Assembly (NCBI GenBank): GCA_903823025.1
Contig: CAIJRK010000073.1
Location: 50,616-114,615 of the forward strand
DNA: 64,000 nt
Reading direction: 5' to 3'
Origin: an uncultured beta proteobacterium
GTDB taxonomy: Bacteria > Pseudomonadota > Gammaproteobacteria > Burkholderiales > Burkholderiaceae_C
The position numbers were made by a program, and so were the translations under genes. Shown in pieces: positions 7,870 through 16,175 of the stretch (position 1 is the first letter of the stretch; every line of letters begins with the position of its first letter). The notes beneath the pieces were generated by a model. It was not told the origin of the DNA. It saw only the letters and a program-made list of their open reading frames with translations, and did not search any database.

Positions 7870-10290
7870 ATGCAAAAAATCATCGCGCAAATCGCGCAAG
7901 AAATCCGGGTTCAAAACAAACAGGTGCAAGCCGCCGTGGAGCTGCTCGATGGCGGTGCCACCGTGCCGTTCATTGCGCGCTATCGCAAGGAAGTCACCGA
8001 CGGACTGGACGACATCCAGCTGCGCGAGCTGGAAGCGCGCCTCGGTTATTTGCGTGAGTTGCGTGACCGCTTGCAAACCGTCATCAAAAATATTGAAGAG
8101 CAGGGCAAGATGACGCCCGCGCTAATGGCCGCGCTGGTTGCCGCACCCACCAAGCAAGAGCTGGAAGACTTGTATTTGCCGTTCAAACTCAAGCGTCGCA
8201 CCAAAGGCCAACTGGCGCGCGAGGCGGGGCTGGAACCCTTGGCCGACGCGCTGTTTGCCAACCCCACGTTGGTGCCCGCCGACGAGGCGCTGCCCTACGT
8301 GATTGCCATGCGGCCCGTGGTGGAGGGCGAGGACAAACAACCCGATTTCTCCACTGTGCAAGCTGTGCTGGACGGCGTGCGCGATTTGTTGAGCGAGCGT
8401 TGGGCGGAAGACGCCAGCGTCGTGCAAGACCTGCGCGCCTGGCTGTGGACTGAAGGTTTATTCAAAGCGAAGCTCATGGATGGCAAGGATGAAAATAGCG
8501 CCGATGTCGCCAAGTTTCGTGATTATTTTGACTACGACGAGCCGATTGGCCGCGTTCCCTCGCACCGTGCCTTGGCGGTGTTTCGAGGCCGAGGGCTGGA
8601 AATTCTGGAGGCCAAGTTGGTCGTTCCAGAACCGTCTCAAGCCACCGTCATGGCCGCCCCTTTGCCTGCAATCAAAACCAGAGCCGCGCAAGTGGTGTCG
8701 CTGGCTGAAGGCCGTATGGCGTTGCGCCTGGGCTGGAGCCACAAAGGCCGTGCTGCGGACGATTTGATTCGTAAATGTGTGGCCTGGACCTGGCGCGTCA
8801 AGCTGAGTTTGTCCACCGAGCGCGATCTGTTTACCCGCTTGCGTGAAGACGCTGAAAAGGTCGCCATCAAGGTGTTTGCCGACAATCTGCGCGACTTGCT
8901 GCTGGCTGCGCCCGCCGGGCCGCGTGTGGTGCTGGGGTTGGACCCGGGCATTCGCACGGGTGTCAAAGTGGCGGTGGTCGATACCACCGGCAAGCTGGTC
9001 GAAACGGCGACGGTGTTTCCGCATGAGCCGCGCAAAGACTGGGAAGGTTCCTTGCACATTCTGGGCAAACTGTGCGAAAAACACGGCGTGAATTTGATCG
9101 CCATCGGCAACGGTACAGCCAGCCGCGAGACCGACAAGCTAGCGGCTGATCTGATCAAACTGATGGCCAAAGTGTCCGACCGTCTGATTGAAAAAGTGGT
9201 GGTTAGCGAAGCAGGCGCGTCGGTTTATTCCGCCAGTGAATTTGCCTCGCAAGAAATGCCGGACGTGGACGTGAGTTTGCGCGGCGCCGCCAGCATTGCG
9301 CGCCGCCTGCAAGACCCCCTGGCTGAATTGGTCAAGATCGACCCGAAATCTATTGGCGTCGGCCAGTACCAGCACGACGTGAACCAAAGCGAATTGGCTA
9401 AAACGCTGGAAGCCGTGGTGGAAGATTGTGTGAACTCGGTCGGCGTGGACCTGAATACCGCCAGCGTGCCGCTGCTGTCGCGCGTGTCGGGCCTGTCGGC
9501 CAGCGTTGCGAAGGCGGTGGTGCGTTGGCGTGAGGCGAATGGCGCGTTCAACAACCGCCAGCAACTGCTTAAAGTGACGGGTTTGGGCGCTAAAACTTTC
9601 GAGCAAAGTGCCGGTTTTCTGCGCATTCGCGGTGGCGATAATCCGTTGGACATGACCGGCGTTCACCCGGAAACCTACCCGGTAGTCGAGAAAATCATGG
9701 CACATATCGCCAAACCTGTGGCCGAGTTGATGGGTCGGGCCGATATGCTGAAAGTTTTGAAGCCTGAGTTGTTTGCTAACGAAAAATTTGGCGTCATCAC
9801 CATCAAAGACATTCTGGGTGAGCTGGAAAAACCGGGTCGAGATCCGCGTCCTGACTTCAAAGTGGCACGATTCAATGACGGCGTGGAAGACATCAAAGAC
9901 TTGAAAGAGGGCATGATTTTGGAAGGTACGGTGAGCAACGTCGCCGCCTTTGGCGCGTTCGTTGATCTAGGCGTGCATCAGGATGGTTTGGTTCACGTCA
10001 GCCAGTTGAGCCACAAGTTTGTGACCGACGCCCGCGAGATCGTCAAAACCGGCGATATAGTGAAAGTGCAGGTGGTGGAAGTGGATGTGGCCCGCAAACG
10101 CATTGCCCTGACCATGAAACTGGGTGCGCCGCCAGCACGTCGTGACAGCGCGGGCGACAACCGTTTTCAGGGCGCCGCCAATCACCAACGAGGCCGATCT
10201 GGCGGCCAAGGCGCTGGCCCGTCATCCAATAGCCCACAGTCCACCGCTATGTCGTCGGCGTTTGCCAAGCTCAAAGGCGCAGACCGCTGA
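7870..10290 (+). CDS. tex: Tex-family RNA-binding transcription accessory protein
   Basis: Tex binds nucleic acid and is linked to transcription-associated RNA and rRNA stability and to stress fitness. The 806 residues are full length for the family. Order: helical N-terminal Tex region (about 1-190), YqgF/RNase H-like fold around residues 352-450 (GLDPGIRTG), helix-hairpin-helix pair around 525-595 (LLSRVSGLSASVAKAVV), an S1 domain starting near 680 (GTVSNVAAFGAFVDLG), and a low-complexity Gly/Ser/Arg-rich tail. The start ATG follows a 76-bp gap after dus with no obvious regulatory element. An HDOD gene follows after 2 bp. Confidence 0.95.
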   Translation: MQKIIAQIAQEIRVQNKQVQAAVELLDGGATVPFIARYRKEVTDGLDDIQLRELEARLGYLRELRDRLQTVIKNIEEQGKMTPALMAALVAAPTKQELEDLYLPFKLKRRTKGQLAREAGLEPLADALFANPTLVPADEALPYVIAMRPVVEGEDKQPDFSTVQAVLDGVRDLLSERWAEDASVVQDLRAWLWTEGLFKAKLMDGKDENSADVAKFRDYFDYDEPIGRVPSHRALAVFRGRGLEILEAKLVVPEPSQATVMAAPLPAIKTRAAQVVSLAEGRMALRLGWSHKGRAADDLIRKCVAWTWRVKLSLSTERDLFTRLREDAEKVAIKVFADNLRDLLLAAPAGPRVVLGLDPGIRTGVKVAVVDTTGKLVETATVFPHEPRKDWEGSLHILGKLCEKHGVNLIAIGNGTASRETDKLAADLIKLMAKVSDRLIEKVVVSEAGASVYSASEFASQEMPDVDVSLRGAASIARRLQDPLAELVKIDPKSIGVGQYQHDVNQSELAKTLEAVVEDCVNSVGVDLNTASVPLLSRVSGLSASVAKAVVRWREANGAFNNRQQLLKVTGLGAKTFEQSAGFLRIRGGDNPLDMTGVHPETYPVVEKIMAHIAKPVAELMGRADMLKVLKPELFANEKFGVITIKDILGELEKPGRDPRPDFKVARFNDGVEDIKDLKEGMILEGTVSNVAAFGAFVDLGVHQDGLVHVSQLSHKFVTDAREIVKTGDIVKVQVVEVDVARKRIALTMKLGAPPARRDSAGDNRFQGAANHQRGRSGGQGAGPSSNSPQSTAMSSAFAKLKGADR

Positions 10291-10292
10291 AT

Positions 10293-11111
10293 ATGACGCT
10301 GCAGGCGCTGCTGGCATTGCAGTTTGTGTTGCCCAGCATTCCCAAAGTGCTGGCGCTTGTGCTCAGTGAACTCGACCAGCTAGAGCCTGATCTGAAAAAG
10401 ATTAACCAGTTGATCAGCACCGACCTCGCCCTGACGACGCGCTTGCTGCATCTGGCCAATGCCAGTTTTTTCAAGCTCTCGGGCAAGATCAATAGCGTGT
10501 CTGAGTCGCTCGCGATTTTGAATTTAGGCCAGGTGCGCACACTGGCGGCAGCGGCAGCCTCGGGCGCCTCTTTCAAAGCGGTGCCGGGCATTCATTTGCA
10601 GCAGTTTTGGGCCTACAGCCTAAGCGTCGCCAAGTTAGCCCGCTCCCTTGCGGGTGTGGTGCGATTAAATCCGCAAGCAGCGTTCACCAGCGGCCTGATT
10701 CATGCCGTAGGCGAGCTGGCCATGCACCTCGGAATGCCCGACGAGATGGCGGTGCTGAACCGTGATATGTCCCCGTTGGATTTGCGGCGCGCCCGGCTCG
10801 AAGACGGGTCTTTTGGTTTTTGCTATGCCCAAGTGAGCGCTGGTTTAGCCCGTCAATGGCAGTTTCCCCTCATGATGGTGGACGCGCTGGCGCACCAATC
10901 GGCGCCGTTTGAAAATGAGGTTTGCGAGCCTCTGGCGGGCGTCATTCACCTCGCCACCTGGCGTGCGCGAGTCAAAGAAACAGGGCTTTCGGACAAGGCC
11001 TTGGTGGATACGTTTCCGAGTTTGGTCGGCGATGTGTTGGGCCTCGATGTTGACCGGGTCTTGCAACAAGACCCGATTGACTGGTCAGGCCAACTGCGCA
11101 CAGGCGGATGA
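10293..11111 (+). CDS. HDOD-domain protein
   Basis: A 272-residue HDOD protein, i.e. a metal-free HD-like signalling domain often tied to two-component, chemotaxis or c-di-GMP circuits. LPSIPKVLALVLSEL, ISTDLALTTRLLHLANAS and SVSESLAILNLGQVR are characteristic HDOD signatures, covering most of the protein (about residues 8-215). No catalytic HD metal-binding pair or separate output domain is seen. The ATG lies 2 bp after the tex stop, so it is probably translated from the tex transcript. Function in this strain is unknown. A second HDOD protein is encoded at 19530-20399. Confidence 0.8.
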   Translation: MTLQALLALQFVLPSIPKVLALVLSELDQLEPDLKKINQLISTDLALTTRLLHLANASFFKLSGKINSVSESLAILNLGQVRTLAAAAASGASFKAVPGIHLQQFWAYSLSVAKLARSLAGVVRLNPQAAFTSGLIHAVGELAMHLGMPDEMAVLNRDMSPLDLRRARLEDGSFGFCYAQVSAGLARQWQFPLMMVDALAHQSAPFENEVCEPLAGVIHLATWRARVKETGLSDKALVDTFPSLVGDVLGLDVDRVLQQDPIDWSGQLRTGG

Positions 11112-11135
11112 CCACTCAGCACAGGGCATCTGCGC

Positions 11136-13565
11136 ATGGCATCTGACTTTCCCCGTAGCCCTGGTCGGGCGTCAATGATTTTTCCGGCATTGCTGGGCTT
11201 TGTGGCGGGCACCGCTGTGCAGCTTCAGCAATCTGTGCTTTTCCCCTGGTTTGTTTATGGGCTGATGCTTCTTTTGCCCCTCCTTCTGTGGCGTCTGATT
11301 AGCACGGCTTCCCCCGCTTTTCGTGGGCGCGTTGTTGGGGTGGCGCTGACTTTGGGGTTTTTGGCGTTTGGGCTTACCGGGCTGCGTGCCTCGATTTTTC
11401 TGGATCAAGTGCTCGACCCCGGCCTAGAGGGCCGCGACCTGTCGGTGATCGGGGTGGTTGCGGCCATGCCACAGCAAAGTGCGACAAGCGCCCGGTTTCG
11501 TTTTGATGTGGAATCGGCGCAACTGGCAGGTCAACCGGTGCGTTTGCCGGCTCGTCTTTATTTGAGTTGGTATTCCGGTAGTTTTGGATTTATTCCCAAC
11601 GCCGACCAGGCCGATGCACTGGTTCGCCGACCCGCCCCGGTTCAGGCCGGCGAGCGTTGGCAGATGACCGTGCGCCTGAAAGCCCCGCATGGTGGCAGTA
11701 ACCCTTTTGATTTCGACTATGAACTTTGGCTGTGGGAACAAGGCATTCAAGCCACGGGTTACGTGCGTACCGGAAAAAAAGACCCAACACCCCAGCGTCT
11801 GGCACAAACGGCTTGGCACACGGTCGAACAATTGCGTCAGCAGGTGCGGGCACAGATTTATCAGGATGTGGCGCAGCGCCGCTACGCTGGTTTGATTGCA
11901 GCCTTGGTCTTGGGCGACCAGAACGCGATTGAACGCGACGATTGGGATATTTTTCGCACCACCGGGGTGGCGCATTTGATGTCCATTTCCGGCTTGCACA
12001 TCACGATGTTTGCCTGGCTGGCGGCGTTGATGGTGGGCTGGCTGTGGCGGCGCTCCGGGCGCTTGTGCCTATGGGTGGCCGCCCCGAATGCCAGTTTGAT
12101 CGGGGGCGTGTTGCTGGCAACGGCTTATGCCCTGTTCAGCGGTTGGGGCGTGCCTTCACAGCGCACGGTGTTGATGCTGGCCGCCGTGGGTTTGTTGCGC
12201 TTGTCAGGCAAACAATGGCCCTGGCCCTACGTTTGGCTGCTGGCCTGTGCGGCTGTGGTGGCGATGGACCCGTGGGCGCTGTTGCAGGCCGGATTCTGGC
12301 TCAGTTTTGTGGCGGTGGGCGTGCTGTTTGCCACCGATGCTGGCGCGGGTGTGGAACGCAAGACCGGCATAAAAAATCGGCTTATCGCCTTGTTTCGCGA
12401 GCAATGGGTGATTACCCTGGCTTTAACGCCGCTGACCTTGCTGTTGTTTGGTCAAGTCTCAGTGGTGAGTCTGGTGGCCAATGCGCTGGCTATTCCGCTG
12501 GTCACACTGGTGATCACGCCGTTGGCGATGTTAGGAATTTTGCTGGCACCGTTGTGGCATTTGGCCGCGATGGCGATAGCCGCTTTGGTGGGCTATTTGC
12601 AACTACTGGCCGCCCTGCCCTTTTCGTCTATTTTTATGGCGCAAGCCCCTTTATGGGCCGGTGCAGCGGGCGTGATCGGTGGTTTATTGCTCGCTTTGCA
12701 ACTGCCCTGGCGTTTGCGCTTGATGGGTTTGCCCTTGTTGTTGCCAGTGCTTCTGTGGCAATCGCCGCGTCCCCTGGCGGGCCAGTTTGAGTTGCTGGCC
12801 CCTGACATCGGGCAAGGTAACGCTGTTTTGGTGCGCACGGCACAGCACGCTTTGTTGTATGACGCCGGGCCGCGTTTTGGCGGCACGAGCGATGCCGGTC
12901 AGCGCGTTCTGGTGCCACTTTTACGTGCGCTCGGGGTCTCACTGGATCGGGTCATGCTCAGTCACCGCGATAACGACCATGCCGGTGGTGCCATGGCGGT
13001 TCTAGCCGTGCAGACCCAAGCTGATTTGGTGAGTTCAATAGAAGACAGTGACCATGAACTCCAGACGTTACGCCCGACAACGCGCTGTGAGGCGGGGCAA
13101 CGCTGGCGCTGGGACGGTGTGGATTTTGAAGTCCTGCACCCAAGCGCTGAAGACTATGTCATCGGCTACACCACCAACGCCATGAGTTGCGTTTTACGTA
13201 TTTCCAATGGCTTGCAGTCAGCGTTACTCACGGGCGATATTGGGCAGGCGCAAGAAAAACAGTTGGTTCGGGCCGGTGCGCCTTTGAAGTCAGATGTGTT
13301 GCTGGTGCCGCATCATGGCAGCAAATCCTCCAGCAGTGCTGTTTTTCTGGACGCTGTGCAGCCACAATTTGCGCTGGTGCAAGCGGGCTATCGCAACTCT
13401 TATGGGCATCCGGCAGAGCCTGTTTTGGTGCGTTATGAATCGCGTCATATCCAAGTGATTGATTCGCCCCATTGTGGTGCAGCAACATGGCAATCGGCCC
13501 AGCCTGAAGAGATGAAATGTCAGCGTGAACAGTCTTTGCGTTATTGGCACCACCGCGTTCCTTAA
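11136..13565 (+). CDS. comEC: ComEC/Rec2-type DNA internalisation channel
   Basis: Inner-membrane channel for single-stranded DNA uptake in natural transformation. The 809 residues show an N-terminal DUF4131-like part with two or three helices and an OB-like fold, the Competence domain (from about residue 250, LVLGDQNAI through LMSISGLHITMFAW, then many helices), and a C-terminal metallo-beta-lactamase-like domain with SHRDNDHAGG near residue 607 and VPHHGSKSS further on. All core motifs look intact. The exact N-terminus is uncertain; an alternative ATG lies about 13 codons in. No other competence genes are in the window. Confidence 0.9.
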   Translation: MASDFPRSPGRASMIFPALLGFVAGTAVQLQQSVLFPWFVYGLMLLLPLLLWRLISTASPAFRGRVVGVALTLGFLAFGLTGLRASIFLDQVLDPGLEGRDLSVIGVVAAMPQQSATSARFRFDVESAQLAGQPVRLPARLYLSWYSGSFGFIPNADQADALVRRPAPVQAGERWQMTVRLKAPHGGSNPFDFDYELWLWEQGIQATGYVRTGKKDPTPQRLAQTAWHTVEQLRQQVRAQIYQDVAQRRYAGLIAALVLGDQNAIERDDWDIFRTTGVAHLMSISGLHITMFAWLAALMVGWLWRRSGRLCLWVAAPNASLIGGVLLATAYALFSGWGVPSQRTVLMLAAVGLLRLSGKQWPWPYVWLLACAAVVAMDPWALLQAGFWLSFVAVGVLFATDAGAGVERKTGIKNRLIALFREQWVITLALTPLTLLLFGQVSVVSLVANALAIPLVTLVITPLAMLGILLAPLWHLAAMAIAALVGYLQLLAALPFSSIFMAQAPLWAGAAGVIGGLLLALQLPWRLRLMGLPLLLPVLLWQSPRPLAGQFELLAPDIGQGNAVLVRTAQHALLYDAGPRFGGTSDAGQRVLVPLLRALGVSLDRVMLSHRDNDHAGGAMAVLAVQTQADLVSSIEDSDHELQTLRPTTRCEAGQRWRWDGVDFEVLHPSAEDYVIGYTTNAMSCVLRISNGLQSALLTGDIGQAQEKQLVRAGAPLKSDVLLVPHHGSKSSSSAVFLDAVQPQFALVQAGYRNSYGHPAEPVLVRYESRHIQVIDSPHCGAATWQSAQPEEMKCQREQSLRYWHHRVP

Positions 13566-13625
13566 ACGTGCACACTTCATGCTGGCGCAAAGCTTGCTAT
13601 GTCAGTTTAAGGAGAGAAATCGTTT

Positions 13626-15140
13626 ATGTTGAAATTTGACGAGATGTACACCCAGTTGCCCTACGAGTTTTTTACACATGGGGCCAAAATTCGTGATCAT
13701 TACAAAATCTATGATGAGTGGCTAGCCGGCCAGCCCGGCGACATGATGGCCAAGCGGCGTGAAGAGGCTGAAATGATTTTTCGCCGTGTCGGCATCACTT
13801 TTGCCGTTTATGGCGAAAAAGACGAAGAGGGCACGGGCAATGAGCGGCTTATTCCCTTTGATTTGATCCCGCGCATTATTCCTGCCCACGAGTGGGTCAG
13901 CATGGAGCGCGGTTTGGTGCAGCGGGTGACGGCACTGAATCGGTTCTTGCATGATGTTTACCACGACCAGGAGATCATTAAAGCCGGTGTCGTGCCCCGC
14001 GAGCAGATCGAAAATAACGCCCAGTTTCGCCCCGAGATGATGGGTGTTGATGTCCCCAATAACATTTATTCGCACATCTCGGGCATCGACATTGTGCGTG
14101 CCCCCAATGCCCAGGGCGAAGGCGAATATTACGTGCTGGAAGACAACCTGCGGGTGCCCAGTGGCGTGAGTTACATGCTGGAAAACCGCAAGATGATGAT
14201 GCGGCTTTTTCCCAAGCTGTTTAACGCGCACCGCGTCGCGCCTGTGGCGCATTACCCCGACTTGCTACTTGAAACCCTGCGTGACAGCAGTCCCGCCACC
14301 ACCGCTGAACCCACCGTGGTGGTGCTCACGCCGGGAATGCACAACAGTGCCTATTTTGAACACGCGTTTTTGGCGCAGCAAATGGGTGTGGAACTGGTCG
14401 AAGGGCAAGACCTGTTTGTCAAAGACAATTTTTGCTACATGCGCACCACGCGCGGCCCCAAGCGTGTGGACGTAATTTATCGCCGCGTGGACGATGATTT
14501 TCTGGACCCTAAAGTGTTTCGCCCGACCTCAACCCTGGGTTGCGAAGGTTTACTGGAGGTGTACCGCGCCGGTCACGTCTCGATTTGCAATGCCGTGGGC
14601 ACCGGCGTGGCAGACGATAAGTCGATTTACCCGTATGTGCCGAAGATGATCGAGTTTTATCTGGGTGAAAAACCGATTCTTAACAATGTGCCCACCTACA
14701 TGTGCCGCAACAAGGATGACCTGGCCTACACGCTGGCGAACATGAAAGATCTGGTTGTGAAAGAAGTGCATGGCGCGGGTGGTTATGGGATGTTGGTTGG
14801 CCCGGCCTCAACGGCGGCTGAAATTGAAGATTTCCGCAAGGCCGTGTTGGCCAACCCTAGCGGCTACATTGCGCAGCCGACGCTCAGTCTGTCGAGTTGC
14901 CCCACGTTTGTCGAAAGCGGCATTGCGCCGCGCCACATTGACCTGCGTCCCTATGTGCTCAGTGGCAAAACCGTGCAAATGGTGCCGGGTGGTTTAACCC
15001 GCGTGGCGCTGAAAGACGGCTCGCTGGTGGTCAACTCGTCGCAAGGCGGTGGCACCAAAGACACTTGGGTTTTGGAGAACGGCGTTAACCATGCCTTGCC
15101 CAAGTCCACGCAGTCACAGTCCCAAACCTCGTCATCCTGA
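13626..15140 (+). CDS. Circularly permuted type 2 ATP-grasp protein
   Basis: A 504-residue protein of the DUF404/DUF407 circularly permuted ATP-grasp family. Visible family stretches include ERGLVQRVTALNRFLHDVY (about residues 97-115), VLEDNLRVPSGVSYMLENR (about 170-190), LGCEGLLEVYR, VKEVHGAGGYGMLVGP and APRHIDLRPYVL. Comparative genomics in the literature links this family to unusual peptide-bond synthesis together with alpha-E and transglutaminase partners; the substrate is unknown. AAGGAG is 9 nt upstream of the ATG. The alpha-E partner follows after 17 bp. The C-terminal tail is Ser/Gln-rich. Confidence 0.85.
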   Translation: MLKFDEMYTQLPYEFFTHGAKIRDHYKIYDEWLAGQPGDMMAKRREEAEMIFRRVGITFAVYGEKDEEGTGNERLIPFDLIPRIIPAHEWVSMERGLVQRVTALNRFLHDVYHDQEIIKAGVVPREQIENNAQFRPEMMGVDVPNNIYSHISGIDIVRAPNAQGEGEYYVLEDNLRVPSGVSYMLENRKMMMRLFPKLFNAHRVAPVAHYPDLLLETLRDSSPATTAEPTVVVLTPGMHNSAYFEHAFLAQQMGVELVEGQDLFVKDNFCYMRTTRGPKRVDVIYRRVDDDFLDPKVFRPTSTLGCEGLLEVYRAGHVSICNAVGTGVADDKSIYPYVPKMIEFYLGEKPILNNVPTYMCRNKDDLAYTLANMKDLVVKEVHGAGGYGMLVGPASTAAEIEDFRKAVLANPSGYIAQPTLSLSSCPTFVESGIAPRHIDLRPYVLSGKTVQMVPGGLTRVALKDGSLVVNSSQGGGTKDTWVLENGVNHALPKSTQSQSQTSSS

Positions 15141-15157
15141 ACCCACGGAGCCACATC

Positions 15158-16117
15158 ATGCTGTCACGCACTGCCGATCACCTTTTCTGGATGGCCCGCT
15201 ATACCGAGCGGGCTGAAAACACCGCCCGGATGCTCGATGTTAATTATCAGGCCTCGCTATTGCCTCAATCCGACGCAGTAGCGCTCAAGGGCTGGCAAAG
15301 CCTGCTCAGTATCAGTGAGCTACTGCCGACCTACAAGGCCGCACATGGCGAGATCAATATTCATGACGTGATGAACTTCATGATTAAAGACGAAAGTAAT
15401 CCGTCCAGCATTGTGTCGTGTCTGAGTGCCGCGCGTGAGAACGCCCGGGCCGTGCGCGGTACGCTCACCACAGAAGTGTGGGAGACGCTGAATCAAACTT
15501 GGCTGGAGGTTAAACGCATGATCAAGTCGGGCGAATACGAGCATGACCCCAGTCAGTTTTTTGAATGGGTCAAGTTTCGCTCGCACCTCTCACGCGGGGT
15601 AACCGTGGGCACCATGCTGATGGACGAGGCCTTGCATTTCATGCGTTTGGGGACTTTTCTGGAGCGTGCTGACAACACGGCGCGTTTGGTTGATGTGAAG
15701 TTTCATGGCGTTAAAAGCGACTTTTTTGGCGCAACCAATGAAAAAAATCAAGACTACGACTTCTACCACTGGAGCGCTATCTTGCGCAGCGTGTCGGCTT
15801 TTGAGGTTTACCGCAAGGTGTACCGCGATGTCATCAAGCCTGAGCGTGTGGCCGAGTTGCTGATTTTGCGCGCAGATATGCCACGCTCGCTGCACGCCAG
15901 CTTGAATGAGGTGGTCAACAATCTGGCCATGATCGCCAACGACCAATCTGGCGAAACCCATCGGCGGGCGGGCAAGTTGTGCTCTGAACTCAAGTACGGG
16001 CGCATTGATGAAATTCTGGCAACTGGGTTGCACGCCTATCTCACCCAGTTTCTGGATCGGGTCAATGACTTGGGTGCCCACATTAGCAAGGACTTTTTGG
16101 TGCCCGTTAGCGCTTGA
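15158..16117 (+). CDS. Alpha-E domain protein (DUF403)
   Basis: A 319-residue all-helical DUF403/alpha-E protein starting with the family motif MLSRTADHLFWMARYTERAE. It ends with the usual helical repeats (LCSELKYGRIDEIL). Alpha-E proteins almost always accompany the circularly permuted ATP-grasp protein encoded just upstream, and are thought to be its partner. GGAG lies 10 nt upstream of the ATG. In many Comamonadaceae a transglutaminase-like gene follows; here the next gene is a GGDEF-EAL protein instead, so the usual triad looks incomplete at this locus. Confidence 0.85.
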   Translation: MLSRTADHLFWMARYTERAENTARMLDVNYQASLLPQSDAVALKGWQSLLSISELLPTYKAAHGEINIHDVMNFMIKDESNPSSIVSCLSAARENARAVRGTLTTEVWETLNQTWLEVKRMIKSGEYEHDPSQFFEWVKFRSHLSRGVTVGTMLMDEALHFMRLGTFLERADNTARLVDVKFHGVKSDFFGATNEKNQDYDFYHWSAILRSVSAFEVYRKVYRDVIKPERVAELLILRADMPRSLHASLNEVVNNLAMIANDQSGETHRRAGKLCSELKYGRIDEILATGLHAYLTQFLDRVNDLGAHISKDFLVPVSA

Positions 16118-16175
16118 ACACGCTGACTAGCGGGCTGTCTGGTGCGTGGCATGGCTGGCGCGCACCCATGAATCC

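Noticed and set aside
11942..12790. Long (+) frame overlapping comEC in another phase
   Set aside because: It lies wholly within comEC, whose frame carries conserved Competence and metallo-beta-lactamase motifs; the other frame has no recognisable domain.
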